Shown one piece after another: positions 53,204 to 61,949 of a stretch of DNA of 64,000 nucleotides. A program made the translations under genes and the position numbers. The notes below the pieces were generated by a model. It was given only the letters and a program-made list of their open reading frames with translations. It ran no database searches and had not been told where the DNA came from. The stretch's first letter is position 1. Every line of letters starts with the position of its first letter. The stretch is from RYN-122 sp963761655 (lineage in GTDB: Bacteria; Actinomycetota; Actinomycetes; Mycobacteriales; SCTD01), in NCBI GenBank assembly GCA_963761655.1, contig CAVXHI010000011.1, positions 605,836-669,835 on the forward strand, given 5' to 3'.

Positions 53204-53741
53204 TCAGGGGCGGGGTCCAGGCAGTTCCAGCAGCGCGTCCCAGAACGGCAGCGCCAGCGGCCGCTCCACCTCGCTGACGACCGGGACGCCGAGCTCGCGG
53301 GCCAGCCACCCGGGGAGGTCGTCGCCGTACCGCACGCTGTCCCGGGCGGAGTAGACCGACAGGACCGGGCCGCCCGTGACGGTGGCGAACCGGTGGCCCC
53401 GCAGGCGGACCAGGGCGGGCTCGGCGTCGAGCCGGGCCACGACCCGTTCGAGCTGCTCCGCGAGGCCCTCCGGGCGCGGACCGAGCACCGGCGACCACCA
53501 GCCGTCGACGAGGTCGCCCGTCGAGCGCCCCCTCGACCCAGGCCCTCCCCCGCACGGCCTCGCCGACGGGGTCGCCCCGCCAGTCCGGCCAGCGCGGCCC
53601 GACCGGCAGGACCTCCGCGTACAGGGCCCGGACGTCCAGCGGCAGCACCCGCCCGAGCGCCTCCTCGACGGCGGCCAGCTCCGACTCGGTCAGCCCCGCA
53701 GCGACCTCCGTGACCTCGGCCAGGGCCGCCCGCACGCTCAC
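53204..53741 (-). CDS. SMI1/KNR4 (SUKH) family protein (one apparent frameshift)
   Basis: The N-terminal part LTESELAAVEEALGRVLPLDVRALY, split as LTESELAAVEEALG and RVLPLDVRALY, and the C-terminal VLSVYSARDSVRYGDDLPGW are typical of actinobacterial SUKH proteins. Such proteins often serve as immunity proteins, but no toxin gene is adjacent. Start to stop is 538 bases (3n+1). One extra G in the run at 53517-53519 breaks the frame; removing it gives about 178 residues. The GTG start overlaps the truA stop (GTGA). Confidence 0.72.
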
Positions 53742-54562
53742 GTCGGCCGCACGTTGCGGGTCACGGCCTGGCGCTCCAGCAGCGCGTCGTCGGGCGGGTA
53801 CTCGACGGCCTCGAGCACCAGGGCGTGCGGCGCCGCGACCCGCACCTCGCTCGCCCGCCGCCCCAGGCCGAGCATCGACGCCGGCCAGTCCGCTGCCCGA
53901 CGGCCCTCGCCGACGGCGAGCATCGACCCGACCAGCGACCGGACCATCGAGTGGCAGAAGGCGTCGGCCTGCACCGTCAGGACGAGCAGCCCGTCGAGGT
54001 CGCGCTCCCAGTCGCACGCCAGCAGGGTGCGGACGGTCGTGGCGCCCTCCCGACGTCGGCAGAAGGCGGCGAAGTCGTGCAGCCCCACGAGCCCACGGGC
54101 GGCCGCGCGCATGGCCGCGCCGTCCAGCGGCCGGGGCCAGGCGAGGACCTCGGAGCGCCGGAGCGGGTCGACGGCCGCCGGGCCGTCCGCGACCCGGTAC
54201 CGGTAGGTCCGGGAGACCGCTGAGAACCGGGCGTCGAACCCGGGGGGCGCCGCGGAGACGGCCCGCACCTGGACGTCGTCGGGGGCGAGGCCGTTGAGGC
54301 GGCGGAGCAGCAGCGGGTCGGCGGCGACCTCCGGCGGGAGGTCGACGTGGGCGACCTGCCCCCGGGCGTGCACCCCGGCGTCGGTCCGGCCGGCGACGGT
54401 CAGCCGTGGGGACGGCGCCCGCAGCAGGGTCGTCACGGCACCCTCGAGCACCCCCTGGACGGTCCGCAGGCCGGTCTGCGCGGCCCAGCCGGAGAAGGCG
54501 GTCCCGTCGTAGGACAGGTCGAGCCGGACCCGGACGACGTCGTCCGGAGGCGCCTGCAGCAC
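53738..54562 (-). CDS. truA: tRNA pseudouridine synthase A
   Basis: The 274-residue protein has LSYDGTAFSGWA and the catalytic Asp motif AGRTDAGVHARGQVAH, with the second-half MVRSLVGSMLAVG. TruA modifies positions 38-40 of tRNA anticodon arms. Position after rplQ is standard. GTG start at 54562. Confidence 0.95.
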   Translation of the reverse strand: MLQAPPDDVVRVRLDLSYDGTAFSGWAAQTGLRTVQGVLEGAVTTLLRAPSPRLTVAGRTDAGVHARGQVAHVDLPPEVAADPLLLRRLNGLAPDDVQVRAVSAAPPGFDARFSAVSRTYRYRVADGPAAVDPLRRSEVLAWPRPLDGAAMRAAARGLVGLHDFAAFCRRREGATTVRTLLACDWERDLDGLLVLTVQADAFCHSMVRSLVGSMLAVGEGRRAADWPASMLGLGRRASEVRVAAPHALVLEAVEYPPDDALLERQAVTRNVRPT

Positions 54563-54610
54563 CGCGGCCGCGATCCCGCGGACGAACGGCGGGGCCCCCG
54601 GGACAGCAGC

Positions 54611-54649
54611 GAGCCCGCCCTCCCCGGACGTGCCGGGGAGGACGGGCTC
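54611..54649 (-). terminator. Terminator after rplQ
   Basis: GAGCCCG and CCTCCCCGG pair with their complements across a short loop, giving a 16-base stem with one mismatch. It begins 12 bases after the rplQ stop, so truA probably has some independent expression. Confidence 0.8.
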
Positions 54650-54660
54650 GGTGCTCGGGG

Positions 54661-55329
54661 CTACTTCTCGTCCAGGTCCGCCTGGGCCGCGTCGATGTCG
54701 CTCTGCGCGGCGTCGAGGTCGGCCTGGGCCTGAGCGGTGTCGCCGGCCTCCACGTCCGCCGAGGCGGCGTCGAGGTCGGTCTGCGCGTTCTCGATGTCCG
54801 CGGCCGGGTCACCGGTGGCGGCGTCGGCCTGGGCGGCCACGCCGGCGGCGGTCGGGCTCTCGGACGCGAGGTCGGCAGCGGCCTCGGCCGTCGCGCCCGT
54901 CGGGGCGGTGCTGGCGGCGAACTGCGTGCCGCGGGCCTTCTCGGCCTCGCGGACGACGCCCTGGCCGGCCGGCAGGGCCTCGACCAGCTCGATGAGGGCC
55001 ATCGGCGCGTTGTCGCCCTTGCGCGGGCCGAGCTTGGTGATGCGGGTGTAGCCACCGGGACGGTCGGCGTACCGCGGCCCGATCTCGGCGAACAGCACGT
55101 GCACGACGCTCTTGCTGTTCAGGCGCTTGAGCACCTGGCGGCGAGCGTGGAGGTCACCGCGCTTGCCGAAGGTGATCAGGTGCTCGGCGTACGGGCGCAG
55201 GCGCTTGGCCTTGGCCTCGGTCGTGGTGATGCGGCCGTGCTCGAAGAGCTGGGTGGCGAGGTTCGAGAGCATGAGGCGCTCGTGAGCCGGGCCACCGCCC
55301 ATGCGCGGACCCTTGGTGGGAGTGGGCAT
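54661..55329 (-). CDS. rplQ: 50S ribosomal protein L17 with long acidic C-terminal extension
   Basis: The first 120 residues are a normal L17 (LMLSNLATQLFEHGRI, TTTEAKAKRLRP, YTRITKLGPRKGDNAPMA). About 100 further residues follow, very rich in Ala, Asp, Glu and Gln, including QADLDAAQSDIDAAQADLDE at the end, with an approximate 7-residue pattern that predicts a helix or coiled coil. Many actinobacterial L17 proteins have tails, but this one is long. The function of the tail is unknown. Confidence 0.95.
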   Translation of the reverse strand: MPTPTKGPRMGGGPAHERLMLSNLATQLFEHGRITTTEAKAKRLRPYAEHLITFGKRGDLHARRQVLKRLNSKSVVHVLFAEIGPRYADRPGGYTRITKLGPRKGDNAPMALIELVEALPAGQGVVREAEKARGTQFAASTAPTGATAEAAADLASESPTAAGVAAQADAATGDPAADIENAQTDLDAASADVEAGDTAQAQADLDAAQSDIDAAQADLDEK

Positions 55330-55440
55330 CGTGCGTCTCCATCAGGTGCGGGAAGCGTCACTCGTGTGAACGGCTCCGTGGGGGCGCCGCGACGGTCGTC
55401 GGGGCCCGGCCTGCTGTGCAGGGTCGTGCAGGGGTGCTGC

Positions 55441-56496
55441 CTAGAGCTGCTCGGTCTCCGCGAACGACTGGCCGTCGTCGTCGGGCGTGCTGTTGAAGTC
55501 GGGCTGACCGAACTCGTCGGTGCCGTAGGAGTCGACGACGCTGCTCGGGTCGAACCCGGGGGGGCTGTCCTTGAGGGCGAGGCCCATGCCGTGCAGCTTG
55601 ACCTTGACCTCGTCGATCGACTTCGCGCCGAAGTTGCGGATGTCGAGCAGGTCCGCCTCGGAGCGGGAGACGAGCTCGCCGACCGAGTGGATGCCCTCGC
55701 GCTTGAGGCAGTTGTAGGAGCGGACCGTCAGGTCCATCTCCTCGATCGGGAGCGCGAGGTCGGCGGCCAGGGCGGCGTCCGTCGGGGACGGGCCGATGTC
55801 GATGCCCTCGGCCTCGTTGTTGAGCTCCTGCGCCAGGCCGAACAGGCCGACGAGGGTCTTGCCGGCGGAGGCGATCGCGTCGCGCGGCGTCATGCCGGGC
55901 TTGGTCTCGACGTCCAGGACCAGGCGGTCGAAGTCGGTGCGCTGCTCGACGCGGGTCGCCTCGACCTTGTACGTGACCTTGAGGACCGGCGAGTAGATGG
56001 AGTCGACCGGGATGCGGCCGATCTCCTGACCGGCCTGCTTGTTCTGCACCGAGGAGACGTAGCCGCGGCCGCGCTCGACGGTCAGCTCGATCTCCAGGCG
56101 GCCCTTGCCGTTGAGGGTCGCGATGTGCAGCTCGGGGTTGTGCACCTCGACGCCCGCGGGGGGCGCGATGTCGCCGGCCGTGACCGCGCCGGGGCCCTGC
56201 TTGCGCAGGTACATGACGACGGGCTCGTCGGACTCGGAGGAGACGACCAGCTCCTTGAGGTTGAGGATGAGGTCGGTGACGTCCTCCTTCACCCCCGGGA
56301 CGGTCGTGAACTCGTGCAGGACGCCGTCGATGCGGATGCTGGTGACCGCGGCGCCGGGGATCGAGCTGAGCAGGGTGCGGCGGAGCGAGTTGCCGAGGGT
56401 GTAGCCGAAGCCGGGCTCGAGCGGCTCGAGGACGAACCGCGAGCGGTGCTCGCTGACGGGCTCCTCGGTGAGGGTCGGGCGCTGTGCGATGAGCAC
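55441..56496 (-). CDS. rpoA: DNA-directed RNA polymerase subunit alpha
   Basis: The 351-residue protein has the N-terminal assembly domain (EPLEPGFGYTLGNSLRRTLL) and the C-terminal domain that contacts DNA and activators (LTVRSYNCLKREGIHSVGEL). An acidic tail of about 40 residues follows. GTG start at 56496. Gene order rpsD-rpoA-rplQ is standard. Confidence 0.97.
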   Translation of the reverse strand: MLIAQRPTLTEEPVSEHRSRFVLEPLEPGFGYTLGNSLRRTLLSSIPGAAVTSIRIDGVLHEFTTVPGVKEDVTDLILNLKELVVSSESDEPVVMYLRKQGPGAVTAGDIAPPAGVEVHNPELHIATLNGKGRLEIELTVERGRGYVSSVQNKQAGQEIGRIPVDSIYSPVLKVTYKVEATRVEQRTDFDRLVLDVETKPGMTPRDAIASAGKTLVGLFGLAQELNNEAEGIDIGPSPTDAALAADLALPIEEMDLTVRSYNCLKREGIHSVGELVSRSEADLLDIRNFGAKSIDEVKVKLHGMGLALKDSPPGFDPSSVVDSYGTDEFGQPDFNSTPDDDGQSFAETEQL

Positions 56497-56646
56497 GTGG
56501 GGTTGTCCCTTCAGGACGTTCCGCGAGGTCCGCCATATGACCTCGGGCGGGGTGCGGCGGGTGGCGAGTCCGCCGCAGCGGTTCAGCGGTTCTGGACGTG
56601 CAGCAGCGACCGGGGCCCCCGTGGAGGAGGCCCCGGCCGCGACGTG

Positions 56647-57273
56647 CTACTTGCTGTAGAGCTCGACGATCAGCTGCTCCTGGACCGGCGTGTCGATGAC
56701 CTGCCGGGCCGGGAGGGCGTGGACGAGCACGCGCATCTGGCTGGAGATGACCTCGAGCCAGGCCGGCGACGGGCGGTCGCCGGCGGTCTCGCGGGCGACG
56801 ACGAACGGCGTCAGCTCGCGGCTCTTCGGGCGGATCTCGACGATGTCGCTGCCGGTGACCCGGTAGGACGGGATGTCGACCTTCTTGCCGTTGACCAGGA
56901 CGTGGCCGTGGCGGACGGCCTGGCGGGCGGCGTCGCGGCTGGGGGCGAACCCGGCGCGGTAGACGACGTTGTCGAGACGGCTCTCGAGGATGACGAGCAG
57001 GTTCTCACCGGTCTTGCCGGTCTTCTTGTTCGCCTCCTCGTAGTAGCCGCGGAACTGCTTCTCGAGGACGCCGTAGATGCGCGCGCACTTCTGCTTCTCG
57101 CGCTTCTGCAGCAGGTACTCGCTGTCCTTGGTGCGGCCACGGCCGTGCTCGCCCGGCGGGTACGGGCGGATCTCGATCGGGCACTTCGGGGACTCGCACT
57201 TGCTGCCCTTGAGGAACAGCTTCATCTTCTCGCGACGGCAGCGGCGGCAGTCGGCTCCGGTGTAACGCGCCAT
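56647..57273 (-). CDS. rpsD: 30S ribosomal protein S4, zinc-binding form
   Basis: The 208-residue protein has an N-terminal C-R-R-C knuckle (C9/C12 region) and a later CESPKC pair, so the cysteine-containing (C+) version that can bind zinc is present. The S4 RNA-binding domain (ESRLDNVVYRAGFAPSRDAAR) follows. S4 starts 30S assembly. A 150-base gap to rpoA contains GC-rich inverted sequence but no gene. Confidence 0.96.
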   Translation of the reverse strand: MARYTGADCRRCRREKMKLFLKGSKCESPKCPIEIRPYPPGEHGRGRTKDSEYLLQKREKQKCARIYGVLEKQFRGYYEEANKKTGKTGENLLVILESRLDNVVYRAGFAPSRDAARQAVRHGHVLVNGKKVDIPSYRVTGSDIVEIRPKSRELTPFVVARETAGDRPSPAWLEVISSQMRVLVHALPARQVIDTPVQEQLIVELYSK

Positions 57274-57277
57274 CAGG

Positions 57278-57685
57278 TCAGACCCTCCGCCGCTTGGGCG
57301 GGCGGCAACCGTTGTGGGGAACAGGGGTGACGTCGCTGATCGAACCGACCTCGAGGCCGGCCGCCTGCAGCGAGCGGATCGCGGTCTCGCGGCCGGAGCC
57401 GGGACCCTTGACGAAGACGTCGACCTTCTTCATGCCGTGCTCCTGCGCCTTGCGGGCGCAGTTCTCGGCAGCCATCTGGGCGGCGAACGGCGTCGACTTG
57501 CGCGAGCCCTTGAAGCCGACGTGGCCGGCGGAGGCCCAGCTGATCACGTTGCCCTGGGGGTCCGTGATCGAGACGATCGTGTTGTTGAACGTCGACTTGA
57601 TGTGCGCCTGGCCGTGGGCGACGTTCTTCTTCTCCTTGCGCCGGACCTTCTTGACTCCGGCGCCGGTGCGGCTCTTGGGGGGCAT
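57278..57685 (-). CDS. rpsK: 30S ribosomal protein S11
   Basis: The 135-residue protein has HIKSTFNNTIVSITDPQGNV, the Gly-rich SAGHVGFKGSRKSTPFAAQ and the C-terminal VTPVPHNGCRPPKRRRV. S11 forms part of the mRNA platform. It is 4 bases before rpsD. Confidence 0.97.
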   Translation of the reverse strand: MPPKSRTGAGVKKVRRKEKKNVAHGQAHIKSTFNNTIVSITDPQGNVISWASAGHVGFKGSRKSTPFAAQMAAENCARKAQEHGMKKVDVFVKGPGSGRETAIRSLQAAGLEVGSISDVTPVPHNGCRPPKRRRV

Positions 57686-57730
57686 GTCAGCTCTCTCGAT
57701 CGAGGTGGTCGGTGCGCATCGTCTGCTGCA

Positions 57731-58108
57731 CTACTTCTTGGGCTTCTTCTTGCCGGCGACGGTCTTCTTCGGGCCCTTGCGGGTGCGCGCGTTGGTGTGC
57801 GTGCGCTGCCCGTGGACCGGCAGACCGCGACGGTGCCGGATGCCCTGGTAGCAACCGATCTCGATCTTGCGACGGATGTCGCTGGCGACCTCGCGGCGGA
57901 GGTCACCCTCGACCTTGTACTGGCCGTCGATGTGGTCGCGCAGCTTGACCAGGTCCTCCTCGGACAGGTCCTTGACGCGGACGTCCGGGCTGACCCCGGT
58001 CTCGGCCAGCGTCTGCTGCGCGCGGGTACGGCCGATGCCGTAGATGTAGGTGAGCGCGATCTCCAACCGCTTCTCGCGGGGGAGGTCGACGCCTGCAAGG
58101 CGTGCCAT
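57731..58108 (-). CDS. rpsM: 30S ribosomal protein S13
   Basis: The 125-residue protein has ARLAGVDLPREKRLEIALTY at the start, YGIGRTRA, and the basic tail RGLPVHGQRTHTNARTRKG. It contacts tRNA and the 50S subunit. ATG start. A hairpin-rich stretch lies upstream toward rpmJ. Confidence 0.97.
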   Translation of the reverse strand: MARLAGVDLPREKRLEIALTYIYGIGRTRAQQTLAETGVSPDVRVKDLSEEDLVKLRDHIDGQYKVEGDLRREVASDIRRKIEIGCYQGIRHRRGLPVHGQRTHTNARTRKGPKKTVAGKKKPKK

Positions 58109-58155
58109 CGTGGGCGAACTCCTCGTGCGTGCGGAGGTCGTGTGCGCAGCCCGTC

Positions 58156-58218
58156 CCCCTCCTGCCCAGGAGGGGCCCCGGCCTCCGACCGGGGGTCCCT
58201 CTCCCCGAGGGGAGAGGG
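58156..58218 (-). other. Three consecutive RNA hairpins between rpmJ and rpsM
   Basis: Three perfect inverted repeats follow one another: CCCCTCCT/AGGAGGGG (58156-58175), CCCCGG/CCGGGG (58176-58194) and CCCTCTCCCC/GGGGAGAGGG (58197-58218). They lie in the 159-base rpmJ-rpsM gap and could form structure in the operon mRNA for processing, attenuation or autoregulation. Confidence 0.65.
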
Positions 58219-58267
58219 TGGGTGCGCGTGGGGTGGTGCGGTGGTGCTGCGGTGCGGGGTGGTGCTG

Positions 58268-58384
58268 CTAGCCCTGACGCTGCTTGTGCCGCGCCGTGAC
58301 GCTGCAGATCACCATCACGCGGCCGTTGCGACGGATGACGCGGCACTTGTCGCAGATCGGCTTGACGCTCGGCTTGACCTTCAC
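58268..58384 (-). CDS. rpmJ: 50S ribosomal protein L36, zinc-binding form
   Basis: The 38-residue protein read from GTG 58384 begins VKVKPSVKPICDKCRVIRRN and continues to ARHKQRQG. The zinc ligands C-D-K-C, C27 and the following His are present. Position between infA and rpsM is standard. Confidence 0.95.
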   Translation of the reverse strand: MKVKPSVKPICDKCRVIRRNGRVMVICSVTARHKQRQG

Positions 58385-58458
58385 GGACTCGATCCCTGCT
58401 CAGGTGCACGGCCCGTCTCGGGGCCGCGCAGGTGGGGTGGGTCTTGTTGTAGCGGTGT

Positions 58459-58680
58459 CTACTTGTAGCGGTAGACGATGCGTCCGCGGGTGAGGTCGTA
58501 GGGCGAGAGCTCCACGACCACGCGGTCCTCCGGGAGGATGCGGATGTAGTGCTGCCGCATCTTGCCGCTGATGTGGGCCAGGACCCGGTGGCCGTTCTGG
58601 AGCTCCACCCGGAACATGGCGTTCGGCAGGGGCTCGACCACGCGGCCCTCGATCTCGATGGCCCCGTCCTTCTTCGGCAT
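58459..58680 (-). CDS. infA: Translation initiation factor IF-1
   Basis: The 73-residue S1-fold protein has IEIEGRVVEPLPNAMFRVEL, HRVLAHISGKMR and the end GRIVYRYK, almost invariant in actinobacteria. IF-1 binds the ribosomal A site. It heads the operon infA-rpmJ-rpsM-rpsK-rpsD-rpoA-rplQ. Confidence 0.98.
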   Translation of the reverse strand: MPKKDGAIEIEGRVVEPLPNAMFRVELQNGHRVLAHISGKMRQHYIRILPEDRVVVELSPYDLTRGRIVYRYK

Positions 58681-58786
58681 GTCCCGCTCTCTGATGCTGG
58701 TGGTTCATGGATGCTGCGTCGCGGGGACCGGCACCGGTCGCACGCCCGAGGGCACGCGAGGGCCGCCGGCCACAGGTCGACACGGC

Positions 58787-58816
58787 AGCATACGTGATGC
58801 GACCGTCGGGGTCCAA
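58787..58816 (-). promoter_or_regulatory. Promoter of the infA-rpmJ-rpsM operon
   Basis: On the minus strand TTGGAC (58816-58811), an 18-base spacer and TATGCT (58792-58787) form a sigma-70-type promoter. The leader to the infA ATG would be about 100 bases. It lies just after the map stop. Confidence 0.6.
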
Positions 58817-58819
58817 CAG

Positions 58820-59629
58820 CTAGCGGACCGCGGCGAGCCCGGCTGCTCCGCCGTCCAGGGCGGTGAGCACCCAGGGGCCGTCCTCGGTCAGCGCGACGGT
58901 GTGCTCCCAGTGCGCGGCCTGGCGCCCGTCCCGGGTGAGGACCGTCCAGCCGTCGTCGAGCTCGACGACGTCGGCGCTGCCGGCGACCGCCATCGGCTCG
59001 ACCGCCAGCACGTGCCCGGCGACGAGCCGCATGCCCTTGCCGGGGCCCCGCGGGGCGAGGTTCGGCACGTAGGGCGGCTCGTGCATGGACGTGCCGATGC
59101 CGTGTCCGGTGAAGCCGTCCAGCAGCCCGTAGCCGTGCGGCCGGACCACCGTCTCGACGGCGTGCCCGATGTCGGACAGCCGCCCCCCGGGGCGGCAGGC
59201 GGCGAGGCCCGCCCAGAGCGCCTGCTCGGTCACCCGTGACAGGGCGAGGACGTCGTCGCTGCACTCCCCCACCGGGACCGTCACGGCGGCGTCGCCGTGC
59301 CAGCCCTCGAGGATCGCGCCGCAGTCGATGCTCAGCAGGTCGCCCTCGACCAGCGGGACGTCGTCCGGGATGCCGTGCACGACGGAGGCGCCGGGCGAGG
59401 CGCAGATCGAGGCCGGGAAGCCGAGGTAGCCCAGGAAGCTCGGCACCGCGTGCTCACCGCGGATCGACTCCTCCGCGACCCGGTCCAGCTCCCTGGTCGT
59501 CACCCCGGGGGCGACGAGCGGGCCGAGCCGCTCGAGGGTGCGGGCGACGACGAGGCCGGCCGCACGCATCAGCGCGACCTGCTCGGCCGTCTTGACGGTG
59601 ACGCCCCGCGGCTCGCGCCAGCGGCTCAC
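58820..59629 (-). CDS. map: Methionine aminopeptidase, type I
   Basis: The 269-residue protein has the metal ligands in SIDCGAILEGWHGDAA, the His in GHGIGTSMHEPP and the Glu residues in VEPMAV and WEHTVAL. It removes initiator Met. The GTG start at 59629 overlaps the adk stop. Length matches type-Ia/Ic enzymes. Confidence 0.95.
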   Translation of the reverse strand: MSRWREPRGVTVKTAEQVALMRAAGLVVARTLERLGPLVAPGVTTRELDRVAEESIRGEHAVPSFLGYLGFPASICASPGASVVHGIPDDVPLVEGDLLSIDCGAILEGWHGDAAVTVPVGECSDDVLALSRVTEQALWAGLAACRPGGRLSDIGHAVETVVRPHGYGLLDGFTGHGIGTSMHEPPYVPNLAPRGPGKGMRLVAGHVLAVEPMAVAGSADVVELDDGWTVLTRDGRQAAHWEHTVALTEDGPWVLTALDGGAAGLAAVR

Positions 59630-60285
59630 TGCTCGTGCACGGGGCGCAGCGCGTCGATCGCCCGCTGCGTGACGTCGTCGACCGGGCCGGTGGCGTCGAT
59701 GCCGACGAGGACGCCGCGCTCGGCGTAGTACGAGACCAGCGGCGCGGTCTGCTCGGCGTAGACGTTCAGGCGGTTCGCGATCGTCGCGGCCTGGTCGTCG
59801 TCGCGCTGGTACAGCTCCCCGCTGTCGACGTCGCAGAGGCCCTCGACCGCGGGCGGGTCGAAGTCGACGTGCCAGATCCTGTTGCACGAGCGGCAGGTCC
59901 GCCGTCCCGACAGCCGGCGGATGACCTCGTCGTCGTCGACCACGAGCTCGAGGACGACGTCGAGCTTGGTGTCGGCGGTGTCGCGGAGGATGTCGTCGAG
60001 CACGACGGCCTGGGGCACGGTGCGCGGGAAGCCGTCGAGCAGGAAGCCCTGGAGGGCGTCCGGCTCCTGCAGGCGGTCGCGGACCATGGCGATGGTGACG
60101 TCGTCGGGGACGAGGTCACCGCGGTCCATGTAGGCCTTGGCCTGGACCCCGAGGGGCGTGCCGCCGCTGACGTTCGCCCGGAAGATGTCCCCGGTGGAGA
60201 TCTTCGGGATGCTCGCGTGCTCGGCGATGAACTGGGCCTGCGTCCCCTTGCCCGCTCCGGGAGGCCCGACCAGGACGAGGCGCAC
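59626..60285 (-). CDS. adk: Adenylate kinase, zinc-containing LID
   Basis: The 219-residue protein has the P-loop GPPGAGKGT at residue 7, DGFPRT, and a LID with CRSCNRIWH and a later LCDVD, giving Cys-Cys-Cys-Asp as in zinc-binding adenylate kinases. It balances ATP, ADP and AMP. The GTG start overlaps the secY stop by one base (TAGTG). The secY-adk-map order is standard. Confidence 0.96.
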   Translation of the reverse strand: MRLVLVGPPGAGKGTQAQFIAEHASIPKISTGDIFRANVSGGTPLGVQAKAYMDRGDLVPDDVTIAMVRDRLQEPDALQGFLLDGFPRTVPQAVVLDDILRDTADTKLDVVLELVVDDDEVIRRLSGRRTCRSCNRIWHVDFDPPAVEGLCDVDSGELYQRDDDQAATIANRLNVYAEQTAPLVSYYAERGVLVGIDATGPVDDVTQRAIDALRPVHEQ

Positions 60286-61580
60286 TAGCGCAGGAAGCCT
60301 TCGTAGTTGCGCAGCATGAGCTGGCTCTCGACCTGCTTCACCGTCTCCAGGCCGACGCCGACGATGATCAGCACGGCGGTGCCGCCGAACGGGATCCGGT
60401 TGGCGCCGCTGGTGAAGCTGAACAGCAGGTACGGCAGCACCGCGACGAGGCCGAGGTACAGGGCGCCGAAGGCGGTGATGCGCGACAGGATGTAGTCGAG
60501 GTACTCGGCCGTGGCGCGGCCCGGGCGGATGCCGGGGACGAAGCCGCCGTACTTCTTCATGTTGTCGCTGACCTCGACCGGGTTGAACGTGATGGCCACG
60601 TAGAAGTACGTGAAGAACACGATCAGGCCGAAGTAGAGCGCCAGGTAGAGCGGGTGGTCGCCGCTGGTCAGGTAGCGGTTGATGAACTGCGTGAACGTCC
60701 GGTTGCCCGTCCAGACGTTGCTCAGCAGCTGCGGCAGGTACAGCAGCGAGCTGGCGAAGATGACCGGGATGACGCCGGCCTGGTTGACCTTGAGCGGGAT
60801 GTACGTGCTCGTGCCGCCGTACATGCGGCGGCCGATCTGGCGCTTGGCGTACTGCACGGGGATGCGGCGCTGCGCCTGCTCGACGAAGACCACGAGCGTG
60901 ATGACGACGAGGGCGAGCACGCCGATCGCGACGAGCACGAACGGGCCGTTCGGGTTCTGCGCGATCCGGGCGCCCTGGCCGGGGATCGAGGAGATGATCG
61001 AGCTGAAGATCAGCACGGACATGCCGTTGCCGACGCCGCGGTCGGTGACGAGCTCGCCGAGCCACATGATGACGGCGGTGCCGGCGGTGAGCGTGACGAC
61101 CAGCGTGAGGATCCGGAACAGGGAGTCGTCCGGGATGATCGGCTCCTGGCACGTCGGGAACAGACGTCCCGAACGGGCCAGCGCGATGATGCCGGTGGAC
61201 TGCAGGACGGCGAGCGCGACGGTGAGGTAGCGCGTGTACTGCGTCAGCTTGGCCTGACCGGACTGCCCCTCCTCCTTCAGCGTCTCGAGCCGCGGGATCA
61301 CGACGATGAGCAGCTGCACGATGATCGACGCCGTGATGTACGGCATGATCCCGAGCGCGAAGATGCTCAGCTGGAGCAGCGCGCCTCCGCTGAACAGGTT
61401 GACGAGGCCGTAGAGGCCCTCCCCCTCGACCTGGTTCAGGCAGCCCTGGATCGCGACGTAGTCGACGCCGGGGCCGGGGATGACCGAGCCCAGCCGGTAC
61501 AGGCCGATGATCGCGAGCGTGAAGAGCAGCTTGCGACGCAGGTCGGGCGTCTTGAAGGCCCGACCGAAGGCGGTGAGCAC
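60285..61580 (-). CDS. secY: Protein translocase subunit SecY
   Basis: The 431-residue protein has ten transmembrane helices, the plug-region start LYRLGSVIPGPGVD, and the conserved loops (FVEQAQRRIPVQYAKR and GFVPGIRPG). SecY forms the export channel. GTG 61580 has a perfect AGGAGGAG ribosome-binding site. A 369-base gap separates it from rplO. Confidence 0.97.
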   Translation of the reverse strand: MLTAFGRAFKTPDLRRKLLFTLAIIGLYRLGSVIPGPGVDYVAIQGCLNQVEGEGLYGLVNLFSGGALLQLSIFALGIMPYITASIIVQLLIVVIPRLETLKEEGQSGQAKLTQYTRYLTVALAVLQSTGIIALARSGRLFPTCQEPIIPDDSLFRILTLVVTLTAGTAVIMWLGELVTDRGVGNGMSVLIFSSIISSIPGQGARIAQNPNGPFVLVAIGVLALVVITLVVFVEQAQRRIPVQYAKRQIGRRMYGGTSTYIPLKVNQAGVIPVIFASSLLYLPQLLSNVWTGNRTFTQFINRYLTSGDHPLYLALYFGLIVFFTYFYVAITFNPVEVSDNMKKYGGFVPGIRPGRATAEYLDYILSRITAFGALYLGLVAVLPYLLFSFTSGANRIPFGGTAVLIIVGVGLETVKQVESQLMLRNYEGFLR

Positions 61581-61949
61581 GGCTCCTCCTGGCGTCCGTC
61601 CCCCCTGAGCGGCGGGACGGGATCGAGGGCGCCGCTGCCGCTCGGGAGCGGCAGGGCGCGGGTGGTCCGTCAGGACGGCCCGGGGGCCGGCCCGGCGGGC
61701 GGGCGGTGCAGGGGTGGTGCAGGGGCAGTGATGACGTGCGGGTCGTGCGGTGCGGGTGCCTGTCCCCGGGTCCGGCCGGTGGGCCGTCCGGGTGACGTCC
61801 GAGCGACGTCCGGGCACGCAGGCGGCGCGCCCTGGACGCCCGGCGACTGTAACAGCCGGTCCGGGCGCCTCTGGCGGTCCGGACAGACGCACGGGCCGCC
61901 GGTCGCTGCGGGTGCAGCAGGCCGGCGGCCCGGGCGGGACGTGCAGGTG
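61581..61949. other. 369-base non-coding interval between rplO and secY
   Basis: No plausible gene is visible. It holds the rplO terminator (61893-61931), a short hairpin CTGCCGCT/AGCGGCAG at 61635-61654, and GC-rich unstructured sequence. The secY promoter and a long 5' leader are expected here, but no clear -35/-10 pair stands out. Confidence 0.7.
61893..61931 (-). terminator. Terminator after rplO
   Basis: GGGCCGCCGG and its exact complement CCGGCGGCCC form a 10-base stem with a 19-base loop, 18 bases after the rplO stop. It would separate the spc ribosomal genes from secY. Confidence 0.65.

Noticed and set aside
53204..53741. SUKH protein as the immunity gene of a toxin system.
   Set aside because: No polymorphic toxin, secretion or repeat-containing gene is adjacent; neighbours are truA and an ABC-F gene.
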